From Micropterix aruncella (taxonomy: Eukaryota > Arthropoda > Insecta > Lepidoptera > Micropterigidae): a stretch of DNA of 64,000 nt. This document shows positions 10,982-20,882 of the stretch, piece after piece. Both the position numbers and the translations under genes were made by a program. The notes below the pieces were generated by a model. That model was not told where the DNA came from. It made no database searches and saw only the letters and a program-made list of their open reading frames with translations. Each line of letters opens with the position of its first letter. The stretch's first letter is position 1. The DNA is taken from the NCBI GenBank assembly GCA_944548615.1, contig OX155952.1, positions 3,733,522-3,797,521 of the forward strand, in the 5' to 3' direction.

Positions 10982-11941
10982 GTGGGAACAAAAATGGATC
11001 AAATTAACAGTACACCACCAAAAATAAACTTAATTGAAGCACTCCAGGGGGTGGCTTTGTCTCAAAGCGAACCACAGGAGGCACCCAACGCGGGGGCGGG
11101 CCCATCAAAAAGCCCACCCAAAACCCGCATTAGATATAACGGCGCCGCAAGGCGTCGCTACAAAAAACTGATGAGAGAGGGGCTAACTGCTAACCCCCGA
11201 GCCTCCAGTGCTAAGTCTAAGCCGGAGGACGGGACTGCAGAGGCCCCTGGGGCTCCTAAACGCCCCAGACAAGGGCCAAACACCCCAAGCCCCTCCCATC
11301 AGGCGACAGGGAAAAGACCGAAAGTCTCCGACCAAGGTTCTTACGCCCAGGCCACAAAAGGACTCCTCAGGCTAGCCCTCATAATAAGGGGCTACCCTGA
11401 CAAAAAACTTGAAGCCGGCGACATAGAAGCCATCCGGGACAAGATTGTGGACGCCATCATGGAAATTCCTGTTGGCACTAAAACACCATCCTTTACCGGC
11501 AGCTGGGAGAGGGACGGTGCAATCGTCTTCTCGTGCGCAGATGAGGAGACGGGGAACTGGCTCAGAAGCCTTTCCACGGACTTACTCGTCCAAGGTGAAT
11601 CCGTGTGTGTGCTGCCGGTCGATGAGCTGCCCAAACGCCATCGAGTGGTGGTCCACGTGGAGGAGCCCAAGTACACTGTCGAGAAAGTACTTCTACTCCT
11701 CGACAGGCAAAACCCAGGTCTGAAGACCGATGGGTGGGCCGTCGCTAGGGGGAGCACGAAGAAGGATGCCTCGAGCGTCCACTTCGCCTGTCTGGTGAGC
11801 GACTCCTCATTGGCCACTCTCAGGGCCTGCAACTTCCGACCCTACTGTGGGCTAGCACGGGCATCCGTAAGGCTGCTCGATAATAAGCCTAGGAAGGAGT
11901 CGGACGCAGTGGAGGGAACGGAAGGAGGTACAGCAAAATGA
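10982..11941 (+). CDS. ORF1 protein of the LOA-like element (DUF4780-like)
   Basis: 319 residues from the first ATG; the ATG at 10994 (MDQINSTPP) is an equally good start. ORF1 proteins bind element RNA to form the RNP. The first ~110 residues are Pro/Lys/Arg-rich and probably disordered. From about residue 125 to 300 there is a compact domain with motifs GAIVFSCADEETGNWL, VLPVDELPKRHRVVV and RQNPGLKTDGWAV. I recognise this as the DUF4780-type domain often seen in ORF1 of insect LOA-like elements. I see no CCHC knuckles. The stop overlaps the ORF2 start (ATGA at 11938-11941), a layout that allows ORF2 to be translated by termination-reinitiation, as shown for SART1. Confidence 0.82.
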   Translation: MGTKMDQINSTPPKINLIEALQGVALSQSEPQEAPNAGAGPSKSPPKTRIRYNGAARRRYKKLMREGLTANPRASSAKSKPEDGTAEAPGAPKRPRQGPNTPSPSHQATGKRPKVSDQGSYAQATKGLLRLALIIRGYPDKKLEAGDIEAIRDKIVDAIMEIPVGTKTPSFTGSWERDGAIVFSCADEETGNWLRSLSTDLLVQGESVCVLPVDELPKRHRVVVHVEEPKYTVEKVLLLLDRQNPGLKTDGWAVARGSTKKDASSVHFACLVSDSSLATLRACNFRPYCGLARASVRLLDNKPRKESDAVEGTEGGTAK

Positions 11942-14900
11942 ACCACCTAAAAGTCCCCATAATCCAGATCAACTTGCACCATAGCAAAAGCGCCTCGGCG
12001 ATATTAACCAGGAGCATGGCTGTGGCGCAGACAAGTATAGCACTAATCCAAGAACCTTGGATTGTTAGGGATACTATAAGTGGATTAGGAGGTTGCGGAA
12101 CCATTCATAAGGCCCAACCGACTCGGAAACTCAGGACCTGCGTGGTCACTAAGGGCGTCACAGCCACTTTTCTGCCACAACTCAGCGGCGATGACCTAAC
12201 GATCGTTTTAACAAAAATCAACTTGACAGGAGACAGAACGGTGGATCTACTCATTGGGTCAGCATACATGCCTTATGACTCCACTGACCTGCCACCGCAA
12301 GAAGATATAACCAACCTAGTGACATATGCGAAACAACGCGGTCTCCAACTCCTTCTGGGTTGCGATGCGAACTCCCACCACGTGTGCTGGGGTAGTTCCA
12401 ACATAAACCCGAGGGGGGTAAGCCTGCATGACTTTATCCTAGGCAATGAACTCACCATCCTCAACAGAGGAACAGAACCTACCTTCATAGACTCAAGAAG
12501 ACAGGAGGTACTGGACATCACGATCTGCACAAAAGAAGTGGCCGACCTGGTTCAAGACTGGAGGGTCTCAGATGAACCCTCAGGCTCGGACCATAGGCAG
12601 ATCCATCTAACGCTTCGGCACTCATTGGAAATTCAGTGGGCTCGCAACCCTAGAAATACCAACTGGGAAGGATTCGATAGGGACCTGGCTATCAAGCTCA
12701 CCACGGTTCCGAATCGATTCCACACCAAAGAGCAACTAGAAACAGCTGCACTATCACTGTCTAATGCCGTTATAGACGCCTACGAGCAGAATTGCCCTTT
12801 GAAACAAAAAAACCTCTCAAAAAAGGTCCCATGGTGGAACCCAGAGCTGACCAAGCTCAGGCTTACGCTGAGAAGGTGTTTCAATAGGGCGAGAAATCAC
12901 AACACTAACTCGCAACATCTTTGGGAGGAATACAAAAACGCCCGAAACGAATACAACAAGGCCATTGTTAAAGCCAAACGAAGAAGCTGGAGGGACTTTT
13001 GTGAGAGCGTGGAAACAGCTTCCGAAGCCTCCAGGCTCAACAAGATCCTCAGCTCCAACAACCGCCCCCAGCTGGGATGCCTTAAACGACCAGAGGGGGG
13101 ACACACAAGCGACACCAAGGAAACCTTGAAGCTCCTAATGGAAACACACTTTCCGGGCTTCCAGGAATCCTCACACCCAATTGCCGCAGGGGAGAACTCC
13201 AAGAGGCTCCACAAGCCCAGGGAGTGGGCCCTTGCAGCCAAGATAGTTAATCCAAAAGCAGTAGAATGGGCCGTGAGCACCTTCGACCCCTACAAATCAC
13301 CTGGACCGGATGGAATATACCCAGTCCTACTACGAAAAGGGTTAAGCCAGCTGCTGGGCCCTCTAACAAAGGTACTCAGAGCGAGCATAGCCCTCAGACA
13401 CGTCCCTCATGCCTGGAGCAGCGCAAGAGTCACGTTCATTCCAAAGGCAGGCAGGAACGGCCACATCTTTGCCAAAGACTACAGACCCATTAGCCTCACC
13501 TCCTTTCTCCTGAAATCACTGGAGAGACTAGTTGACGGCTACTTGAAAAACAACCACCTAGCTCTTCAACCGCTTGCTGATGCTCAGTATGCCTATAGGG
13601 AGGGCAGATCTACGGACACTGCCCTACATCACCTGGTGAGCACATTAGAGACACAGTTAGCGGCGAAAGGTTACGCTCTGGGAGTATTCCTGGACATCGA
13701 AGGAGCATTTGACACCACATCATATGCAACTATAAAAAACGCTATGCACAGACGAGGAATACCAGAGACCATTATTGACTGGACATTGAGTATGCTATCA
13801 AATAGGAATCTGACCGTCTATCAAGGCGACACCTCCATCACGGGAATCCCTGCTAAGGGCTGTCCACAGGGTGGAGTCATCTCCCCCCTCTTGTGGAGCA
13901 TCGTTGTAGATGAACTCCTAATAGATCTACAAAACCTAGGCCTCTCTGTCTACGGCTACGCTGATGACGTGGCCATAGTAGTCAGAGGAAACTTCCTATC
14001 AATACTTAAGGAGCTCATGGACAAAGCACTTAAGACCACCCAAGACTGGTGCCAGGCCAGAGGTCTATCCGCTAATCCAAGCAAGACTAAGGCCATGATT
14101 TTCACCAGAAAATACAAACCCGAACCCGTTGAGTGTCTCAAGTTCTGGGATAAGGAGATAGAATACGCTACAGTAGTTAAATACCTTGGAGTCTATCTAG
14201 ACCCAAAGCTCAATTGGAAGCACCACCTCGAGCGCAAGAGAACAACCTTCTATGCCTCGTTGTGGACGTGCAAAAGAGTCATGGGAAAAACCTGGGGGTT
14301 CAAACCCAGGGTCGCCTTATGGCTCTACAGGGCAGTACTGCTGCCTAGACTAACCTATGCTGCAATAGTCTGGTGGTCCAGGGTGAAAAAGCTTGAGACA
14401 GTAAAAATGCTTAAAAGCCTTCAAGGAAACTACCTGAGGGCTGCAACTGGCGTCATGAAGACCACCCCAACAGCGGGATTAGAGGTGGCACTCTGCTGCC
14501 CGCCTCTGGACAAGCTCATCATCCACTCCGCCAGACTTACAGCATACAGACTGAAGTGTTTGGGCGAGTGGAAGCGTGGAGGGCACAATCATCCTGAGCT
14601 AAACCTCCTCCACAAAAGCCCATTCACTCTGACCCAGGATCGACTACGGAAAAAAATTTCGGTAGAGAAATCCTATAAAATCCTAATCCCCACCAGGGAA
14701 GAATGGAAAAATCCGCAGTGGCTTCAAAGCCACAACGCAGACGCCTGGTTCACCGACGGCTCAGGAACAAATGGACGTTTTGGGGCAGGCGTGTACGGAC
14801 CCAAAACCAACCACAGAATCAGCATCCCCCTTGGACAATACGCTACGGTTTTCCAAGCCGAGGTACTTGCCATATTGGAATGCATAAAACTACAAAGTCG

Positions 14901-15573
14901 ACTTGAGGTAAAAAACAGACAAATCCTCATCTGCTCTGACAGCAGAGCAGCACTGGACGCTCTGGCTAAAGCCACCACAGAATCTTCTGTGGTCTGGGAC
15001 TGCATGCAGGAGCTCAACAAATTGGGAAAATCCAACAAAATCACCCTAATGTGGATACCGGGTCACCAAGGCATACCCGGAAACGAAGAGGCCGATAGAC
15101 TGGCAAAACTGGGCACACTGGATTGCCCAGTGGAGCCAGCTGTAGGGGTCCCCTTCGCTACAGGTAAGAAAATCATCAGGGACTGCTTGGAGCAGGAACA
15201 TCGGGCTTCCTGGAAACAGAGTCAGGGATGTCGCCAGGCAAATGCCATGATGGAGCAACCACTACAGAAGAAAACCAAGGCCCTACTTGACATGAGCAAG
15301 AAGAACCTTAGAACCACTATCGGTCTCCTCACCGGACACACGACCCTTAGAGCTCATCTATTCAACCTTGGCTTGACCGAGAGCAAGGATTGCCGAATAT
15401 GTGGCGAGGAACCTGAAGACAGCATACACATTGTTGGCCGCTGTCCAGGGCTCGCCGCCAAAAGACACAGTTTACTGGGACGAGCCTTTCTCGAACCCAG
15501 CGATCTGCCCAACTTGAAGGTCAGTGACCTACTTAGTCTGGTAAGAAGTACCGGGCTACTAGCTGACAATTGA
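11938..15573 (+). CDS. ORF2 polyprotein: AP endonuclease, reverse transcriptase, RNase H
   Basis: 1,211 intact residues that nick target DNA and copy the RNA in place. The endonuclease covers about residues 5-225 with QINLHHSK, the acidic LIQEPWI, LLLGCDANSHH and the SDH box near 216. The RT covers about 440-760 with LGVFLDIEGAFD, GCPQGGVISPLLW and the catalytic YADD near 674. RNase H covers about 935-1070: WFTDGSG (Asp), FQAEVLAILE (Glu), ICSDSRAAL (Asp) and WIPGHQGIPGNEEAD (His/Asp). All catalytic residues are present. A C-terminal CCHC-like knuckle (CRICGEEPEDSIHIVGRC) lies near 1151. No stop or frameshift is visible, so this copy could encode an active enzyme. Confidence 0.93.
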   Translation: MNHLKVPIIQINLHHSKSASAILTRSMAVAQTSIALIQEPWIVRDTISGLGGCGTIHKAQPTRKLRTCVVTKGVTATFLPQLSGDDLTIVLTKINLTGDRTVDLLIGSAYMPYDSTDLPPQEDITNLVTYAKQRGLQLLLGCDANSHHVCWGSSNINPRGVSLHDFILGNELTILNRGTEPTFIDSRRQEVLDITICTKEVADLVQDWRVSDEPSGSDHRQIHLTLRHSLEIQWARNPRNTNWEGFDRDLAIKLTTVPNRFHTKEQLETAALSLSNAVIDAYEQNCPLKQKNLSKKVPWWNPELTKLRLTLRRCFNRARNHNTNSQHLWEEYKNARNEYNKAIVKAKRRSWRDFCESVETASEASRLNKILSSNNRPQLGCLKRPEGGHTSDTKETLKLLMETHFPGFQESSHPIAAGENSKRLHKPREWALAAKIVNPKAVEWAVSTFDPYKSPGPDGIYPVLLRKGLSQLLGPLTKVLRASIALRHVPHAWSSARVTFIPKAGRNGHIFAKDYRPISLTSFLLKSLERLVDGYLKNNHLALQPLADAQYAYREGRSTDTALHHLVSTLETQLAAKGYALGVFLDIEGAFDTTSYATIKNAMHRRGIPETIIDWTLSMLSNRNLTVYQGDTSITGIPAKGCPQGGVISPLLWSIVVDELLIDLQNLGLSVYGYADDVAIVVRGNFLSILKELMDKALKTTQDWCQARGLSANPSKTKAMIFTRKYKPEPVECLKFWDKEIEYATVVKYLGVYLDPKLNWKHHLERKRTTFYASLWTCKRVMGKTWGFKPRVALWLYRAVLLPRLTYAAIVWWSRVKKLETVKMLKSLQGNYLRAATGVMKTTPTAGLEVALCCPPLDKLIIHSARLTAYRLKCLGEWKRGGHNHPELNLLHKSPFTLTQDRLRKKISVEKSYKILIPTREEWKNPQWLQSHNADAWFTDGSGTNGRFGAGVYGPKTNHRISIPLGQYATVFQAEVLAILECIKLQSRLEVKNRQILICSDSRAALDALAKATTESSVVWDCMQELNKLGKSNKITLMWIPGHQGIPGNEEADRLAKLGTLDCPVEPAVGVPFATGKKIIRDCLEQEHRASWKQSQGCRQANAMMEQPLQKKTKALLDMSKKNLRTTIGLLTGHTTLRAHLFNLGLTESKDCRICGEEPEDSIHIVGRCPGLAAKRHSLLGRAFLEPSDLPNLKVSDLLSLVRSTGLLADN

Positions 15574-15685
15574 CCTAACCACACAGTGGGTAGTTACAAA
15601 AGACCTTACAGATCTAGGTGACATCAAGGGCTGGAAACAAGCCCCCCACTCCATCTACTACTACTACTACTACTACTATAAAATA
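15574..15685 (+). repeat. 3' UTR, (CTA)n tail and target-site duplication
   Basis: A short 3' UTR runs to the trinucleotide tail at about 15655-15678. Then comes ACTATAAAATA (15675-15685), repeated at 10650-10660 before the element. The tail overlaps the first bases of the duplication by a few nucleotides. Confidence 0.8.
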
Positions 15686-15770
15686 CAGGATGATACACGG
15701 GATATGGTCGGGTTTTAAATGAATAATACTCAGCCAATTTAAAAATAAATGCATGTTTATTGACATTAAG

Positions 15771-16070
15771 TTAGATCTCATTAATTGACATTTTAGTGAC
15801 ACTTATTGTTGAAAAATAATGTCTACCGACTACCGCTACCCTTGCAACATTTTCTGGTGTCGTTACACTGCGTCTCGGGCCAGGATGCTTCTTATTCAGT
15901 ATGTTCCCAGTCGATCTGAAGTGTTTCACCCATCTTAGGATCGTATTACGACTTGGAACAGCTCCATGATGACCGACATTGAACCGTAAACGAAACAATC
16001 ACTGCGTAGCTATAACAGACTCACTACTTCTCACGACAAACAAACGACGTTGCAAGTCCCATTGCTCCAT
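15771..16070 (-). pseudogene. Mariner-type helix-turn-helix (DUF4817-like) fragment
   Basis: Reading leftwards from an ATG near 16067, the frame gives MEQWDLQRRLFVVRSSESV, a TGA stop near 15999, then FRLRFNVGHHG, VPSRNTILRWVKHFRSTGN and RRSVTTPENVARV, ending at 15771. The motif PSRNTILRWV..F...G..L.KK.PG..R...TPENV is the N-terminal DNA-binding HTH found in insect mariner/IS630-type repeats (DUF4817). The catalytic DDE part is missing and the frame has an internal stop, so this is a dead fragment. Confidence 0.75.
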
Positions 16071-16860
16071 AGTAACTGAGTAAATGAAATGGTGTCCTGT
16101 GTAGAGCATAACTATCCCCACCACTATCTTCTCTCACCACTGCGTTCTCAGTATTACGCAGTTGAAAACCATCAGTCTCCCATGTGTCGCTCTGTATATG
16201 AGAATATATTTATTTGCTATAAGTAAAAAACCTCTTATTAAAGGAAAGAAAAATATAATAAAAAAGCTACTGCGGCAACGTAAGAGGACTTTAAGATTGA
16301 AGTTTGTGTAGTTATGTATTATATTATAATAATATTTACTATTCACTTTTTGGAATAAATTTGAAGGTAGCTTGAACCTACTCGCGAGGTATAGTTGATT
16401 CATAAGGTACCTAGTATCTTATTATCTCTGCATATGCGTCGTGTGCGCATAAAGAGATTATGCGAGAGAGGCTCTTAATTTTGAGAACCGAATTAACTTA
16501 ATGTTTAAGACCTTGATATACATTTCCGAGGTTTAAATATTGTTGGCCTCGACTTATTATTTATGCAGCTAAATTTTCAATTCTTCTTTCAATCTGTAAA
16601 TTTAACAATATTTGCATTTTCTACAACGAAAATAATAGTGTTTCGCTACCATAACTATTTTTGTTACCGTAATATCCATTGCGATAACGGCCACCTTAAT
16701 CAAAGATTTTAACTTTGATGATTTGACGGGAACCAGTGTTTCACTGCGGGTACTGAAGTTACGTAATAATATTTTTCCGCCCATAATAATTATGGGCAGA
16801 AAAATAACATTTCAATTAATAGTGACATCAAATTGAACTAGTCATAAGATGGTGGTGATG
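16071..16860. other. No recognised feature
   Basis: AT-rich DNA. The ORFs at 16134-16403 and 16602-16784 (minus) are low-complexity in part and match no family I know. Confidence 0.4.
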
Positions 16861-16884
16861 AACGGTTTCGTTCAGCTTGGGCCA

Positions 16885-17310
16885 CAAGATCCAGACTAGG
16901 TTAAGACTCCCGTGTCTCAGACCTCGGAGCTGGTGGACCGTTTTCTCCTGGCGGGATTGCATCCCGTCGCTACTGGACGGTTTGCGCACCGGTAGACGAA
17001 GCCAATCGGTTGTGCATTCTTATTCGTATTCTTATGGAAATACACTGTTTCCTAAGCAGCGAGGGTGTATATTCACCTGTTGTCATGCCACTCTTGAAAT
17101 GACCTTGGGCCACTCGACCCCGTGTGGCACTAAAGGGCAAAGAACACCCAGGTCCGCGATAAATTCAAACTGAATTACCGCTGTAATATAGCAGGTAGAG
17201 GTTGCGGATGTCTTCTACGCTCATCCCACGGCTGAAAGAACGATCTATATCGTTATACCAGCCTGGGGTGATGGGTTCCCCCGCAGTAGTCGACACCGCC
17301 CTCCTAGTCA
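16885..17310 (+). repeat. Dispersed GC-richer repeat, copy 1 (related to 42,190-42,560)
   Basis: Shares, in order and with spacing kept, the strings CTACTGGACGGTTTGCG (other copy CTAGTGGACGGTTTGCG), TATGGAAATACACTGTTTCC, CCACTCTTGAAATGACC and GGTCCGCGATAAATT with 42,190-42,560. Clearly one family, diverged, with no conserved reading frame that I can see. The other copy ends near a (TAA)n-like tail, so an untranslated part of a non-LTR element is my best guess. Confidence 0.7.
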
Positions 17311-18184
17311 TAAGATAAAATTATACATAAAATATGCATGTTACAAGTTAATATTTTATTTTTGAATACTAGAGTTGCTACGCAATGATTAATATAATTT
17401 TGACTTTTTACTTTACTCTAGCCTATTTATTATACATTGTATTTTAATGGGGAGCTAAATGCAGAAACGGCAAAAAAACAGAATGAATAACCAAATTAAT
17501 TAGTATAATTACCAATGTTCCAACTATAAATGCTAGACAAATATTTAGACAAAGGTCTAAAGTTTCCTGTGATTCGAGTTTTCTTAATTAATCTTCTACA
17601 TCTTAAAAGTGATACTTGAAGAAATATCGATAAAAACGGCAAAATGGTCTAATTATTTTTAGATTACATTTTTTAATAAAATATCCTTGTGTCAATTCAA
17701 CCGCCGCTGGAGTCTACCTGAATAACAGCGGTTACAAAAACTCCGAAACATCGTGTGCTGCAAACTTCTTTATAATGTAAATAAAACGCGATATCCTTCG
17801 ATATCAAACTTGTACACTCTGAAAAGGTTCCAACGATTCATTTAAAACGTTTTTCGATTTATTGTATTTGGTATTACGTCTGTCGACAAATGATTTAAAC
17901 GGGTAAGAATATGGTCCCAACAAAACATTTATGAACCTGTATATGGTCTGGAACTGAATATGGTCCCAACAATCATTTATTAATCATTTATAGATTTAAT
18001 AAAGAAATTTCAATTTAAATATAATTGATGTAGAAAAAACAGTGAATTATTGGAATTTGAATATGCTGCTGGTATGGTATATATAAAAAGTAGAAACACT
18101 TTTAATAATTTTCCCCACGTAATTCTCGTAGTATTTAAACCCCTCCTATGGCGGGGTAAAATTTCTGCCCGGGATAGTTTTGCG
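17311..18184. other. No recognised feature
   Basis: AT-rich. The string GAATATGGTCCCAACAA is repeated near 17906 and 17956. At 17700-17790 a CCGCTG...CAGCGG dyad is followed by CTCCGAAACATCG, loosely like a Penelope 3' end, but it is too weak to call. Confidence 0.35.
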
Positions 18185-18620
18185 CATAACTTTTAAACTA
18201 CTATACGGATCGTAAAAAGAATAACTGCAAAATGATCACATTGAAATTTGAAATATTATAACGTTACAACATTATCTCGTAAAACAATTAAGATAATAAT
18301 GAATAAATATTACAGTTAGCACAGCGCGGAAAGCGTCTAACCAAAAATGGTTAGCTCACATAGGAAGGGAAGTATAAAAAATGAGACGTTAACCCTTGGA
18401 GTAAATGGGTATTTTCATGGATGCATCTGTCTCTTTTGCAGGATTTTCGGCGACATCGACCTTACTTATAACTACGAAACTACTACACCAATCATAAAAA
18501 GAACAACTGCACAATGATTGCATTGAAATTTCGAATATAGAATATTGAAATATCATTTTGTAAAGCAATTAGATAATTATGAATAAATATGAGAACGCCA
18601 AAGAAGTGAAAAAAACGCGG
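18185..18620 (+). repeat. Two copies of a short dispersed repeat (third copy at 32,140)
   Basis: Copies at about 18185-18310 and 18465-18620 share the order AAACTACTATAC..ATCGTAAAAAGAA, ATTGAAATTTCGAATATAG, ATATCATTTTGTAAA and CAATTAGATAATTATGAAT. The copies at 18465 and 32140 are closest to each other. No coding potential; family unknown. Confidence 0.7.
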
Positions 18621-18697
18621 AACCAGATCTGGCCGTATCATACTCAACGGATAATTGTTTCACAACCAGATTTGGTCGTATCATACTCAACGGGTTA
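18621..18697 (+). repeat. Tandem pair, ~45-bp period
   Basis: ACCAGATCTGGCCGTATCAT then ACTCAACGG occurs at 18621 and again near 18666 as ACCAGATTTGGTCGTATCAT then ACTCAACGGG. Confidence 0.7.
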
Positions 18698-18699
18698 TA

Positions 18700-19600
18700 G
18701 AGGATCTATTTTAGACCATTATCTGCCTATCAGTAAATAAGCTAAGGTAAGGTTAAACATAATATACGTCATAATATTTCAGCAATTTAGGGATCATGTG
18801 AAGTAATGTTTTTAGAGCATATGTACATTTCCGAGCCTTGATATCGATATTTTATCGACACCGCAATTCAATTAGTATCCCAGGCCCGGGCGATGGCTAC
18901 TCCATCAGATTACTTTTATCTGCATTGACCACAAATGGTGGTGTCACCACACCACCCGCCATTATTTCAGCAGGCAATTCGTTTCCAGCGGATTATGGCA
19001 ATCCGCAAATAAATGTGCAGATATAATTTATATAACTATTGCTATATTCCTTCATATCGTCAATATCGTCGATTTGTATGTGCAATGTTAGTCTAGTAGA
19101 AATACTCTTTTATTTATTGAAAATATTTAGTGCTTTTGTTTCATGATGTGACATACGCCATTCAATGCTGAAACATTATTGTGAGCTGAAAATGCTTTTA
19201 TCGTAGATAATGGAATTTTCTGGCTGCAGTTATTACCTAAATATCAATATTGTATTGTTATTTGCGGTAAAAATGACCATTCTCTCCGAAGTTGCACCTA
19301 GAATTGAATTTCAATTGGCAACACTCAAAATGTGTTTTTTTTAATAATTCACCTAAACACATAAGAATCTACCTAACTTACTATATTTTGTGTTATGCCA
19401 TCATCTTTCTAAGATTCCAGTTGTTTGAATAATGTCTTTTTCGACAGTATTCTTATGAATGATGTGAATACCACTGCCTAAAGACATAGAAAAATCATTA
19501 GATCAGATGCCATTGTACCTACCTATAGATTCATTAGAACAGATCAATTCTAACTAATTTTCATTTTGCCTACATTTCTCAGCCCGGTTGTTTGCATTAT
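18700..19600. other. No recognised feature
   Basis: AT-rich unique-looking sequence. A short plus-strand ORF (18838-19026) has no recognisable motif. Confidence 0.35.
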
Positions 19601-19639
19601 TTTACTGGCACTTCTTTTCTGTCAATTTCCAAATTTGGT

Positions 19640-20085
19640 TGTGCCCTGTAGAGTGCCTGCAAGCTCTCATCAAATGTGGGATTTAATTAAAATAATTTAT
19701 AAATTTGAAATATGTTAATACCTTCAAAATAATATACTATTAATTTTGCTCGATTATCTGAAGAGTCAATTTCAATTTTGGTTACGATGGTAAATTTTAA
19801 AATTCATGCACATATTTTCAACTAAGAATATTTTTTATAAGTAGTGAATATTTAAACAAAATCTTCGAGAAACACATCTACTAATGAATTTGTAGCCAGT
19901 CACTTTTACTTGCGACTTATTAGTTTCGACTGCCGAGTGCCCTCCATAGTGCCTGCAATAATTCATCGAATGCGGGATTTATTCGAAATAATTTATAAAT
20001 TTGAAATTCCTCAATAACATCAAAATGGATAAACTATTAATTTTGCTCCTTTATACAATTTTTGATTATCTGAAAAGCGATAACA
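19640..20085 (+). repeat. Diverged tandem duplication, ~285-bp period
   Basis: AGTGCCTGCAAGCTCTCATC with AATGTGGGATTTAATT (from 19652) returns as AGTGCCTGCAATAATTCATC with AATGCGGGATTTATTC (from 19941). Both are followed by AATAATTTATAAATTTGAAA, TTAATTTTGCTC and GATTATCTGAA. The short plus ORF at 20001-20204 begins in the second unit and is unlikely to be a gene. Confidence 0.7.
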
Positions 20086-20587
20086 TTCCTATATATATAT
20101 TATATGTAGGTCAAATACGACATGGCACGTTGGCGTCGTTAATATTTGGATTTCATACAGGCTGTCTCAAAAGTATTTTAACTTTTAAAAAGTTTATTAA
20201 ATAAAACTCCTAATCAGAATAAACAATCTATACTGCTAATAATAGTACATACATAAATTTGGGGTTTATTTTATTTATATCATGCAAACGTTATCCTTAA
20301 CGGTTGCCGTCATGTAGACCTAAAAACACCACTTCGTAAGATCGCGACCGCTAAAATATAAAGAATTACATAACATACATATATTACATATATACTATCT
20401 AAACCCACACACGCTTCTCTTAGGCTCAGTCTGATGTAAAATGAAATGGAAATGCACCGTTATCGAAGCGCGCCGGAGATTTCGCCGGTGCGGGAAGACT
20501 TTTGTAGTGCGTATTCGAATGCAAACTTATGACAAATTTTAGCATTGTTTTGAGAGCACAATCATACTCGGGATGAAATTTTATACA

Positions 20588-20882
20588 TCCTACTACTATT
20601 ATAAACGCGAAAGTTTGTAAGAATGTATGGATGTTAGTTACTCTTTCACGCAAAAACTACTGAATGGATTTTAATGAAACTTTACAATATTATAGCTTAC
20701 ACATCAGAATAACACAACACATAGGCTATAATTTATAAAGATATATTATGAATTATTCAAAATATAACGATAAGTGTCAAGTAAGTAGGAAAAAAATAAT
20801 AATTTATAAAGACATATAGTTTTCTATCATCATTATCACAATTTTCCATCACCACGCGGGTGAAACCGCGGGGCGCAGCTAG
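20588..20882 (+). mobile_element. Non-autonomous Helitron, 295 bp
   Basis: Starts TCCTACTACTATTATAAACG after an A and ends CGCAGCTAG before a T. That is the TC...CTAG structure with insertion between A and T expected of Helitrons. Just before the end is a short hairpin (CGCGG, GTGAAA loop, CCGCG). The body (TTACTCTTTCACGCAAAAAC, ACTGAATGGATTTTAATGA) is a repeat I recognise as very common in lepidopteran genomes. No coding capacity. Confidence 0.85.

Larger units (their letters stand above)
10661..15674 (+). mobile_element. Full-length LOA/R1-type non-LTR retrotransposon with RNase H
   Basis: A ~5.0 kb element with a GC-rich 5' UTR (10661-10981), ORF1, ORF2 and a 3' tail of about nine CTA/TAC trinucleotides (15655-15678). 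ACTATAAAATA occurs just before it (10650-10660) and overlaps the end of its tail (15675-15685), an 11-bp target duplication. Both ORFs are intact and base composition is far more GC-rich than the surroundings. The order ORF1, then endonuclease-RT-RNase H-CCHC, fits the LOA and related I/R1 clades; I cannot pick the clade without a tree. Integrity plus a clean target duplication points to recent activity. Confidence 0.9.

Noticed and set aside
11392..11832. 146-codon minus ORF inside ORF1 of the LOA-like element
   Set aside because: Shadow of a GC-rich coding region on the other strand, as are the minus ORFs across ORF2.
17700..17830. Possible Penelope 3' end or hammerhead (CTCCGAAACATCG)
   Set aside because: GGAGT/ACTCC pairing exists but the conserved CTGATGA core is absent and the loop is too long; no match to the Penelope copy at 63 kb beyond a few bases.
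20155..20175. Mariner-like end CAGGCTGTCTCAAAAGT, also similar at 21649
   Set aside because: No opposite inverted end or TA-flanked unit could be paired with either.
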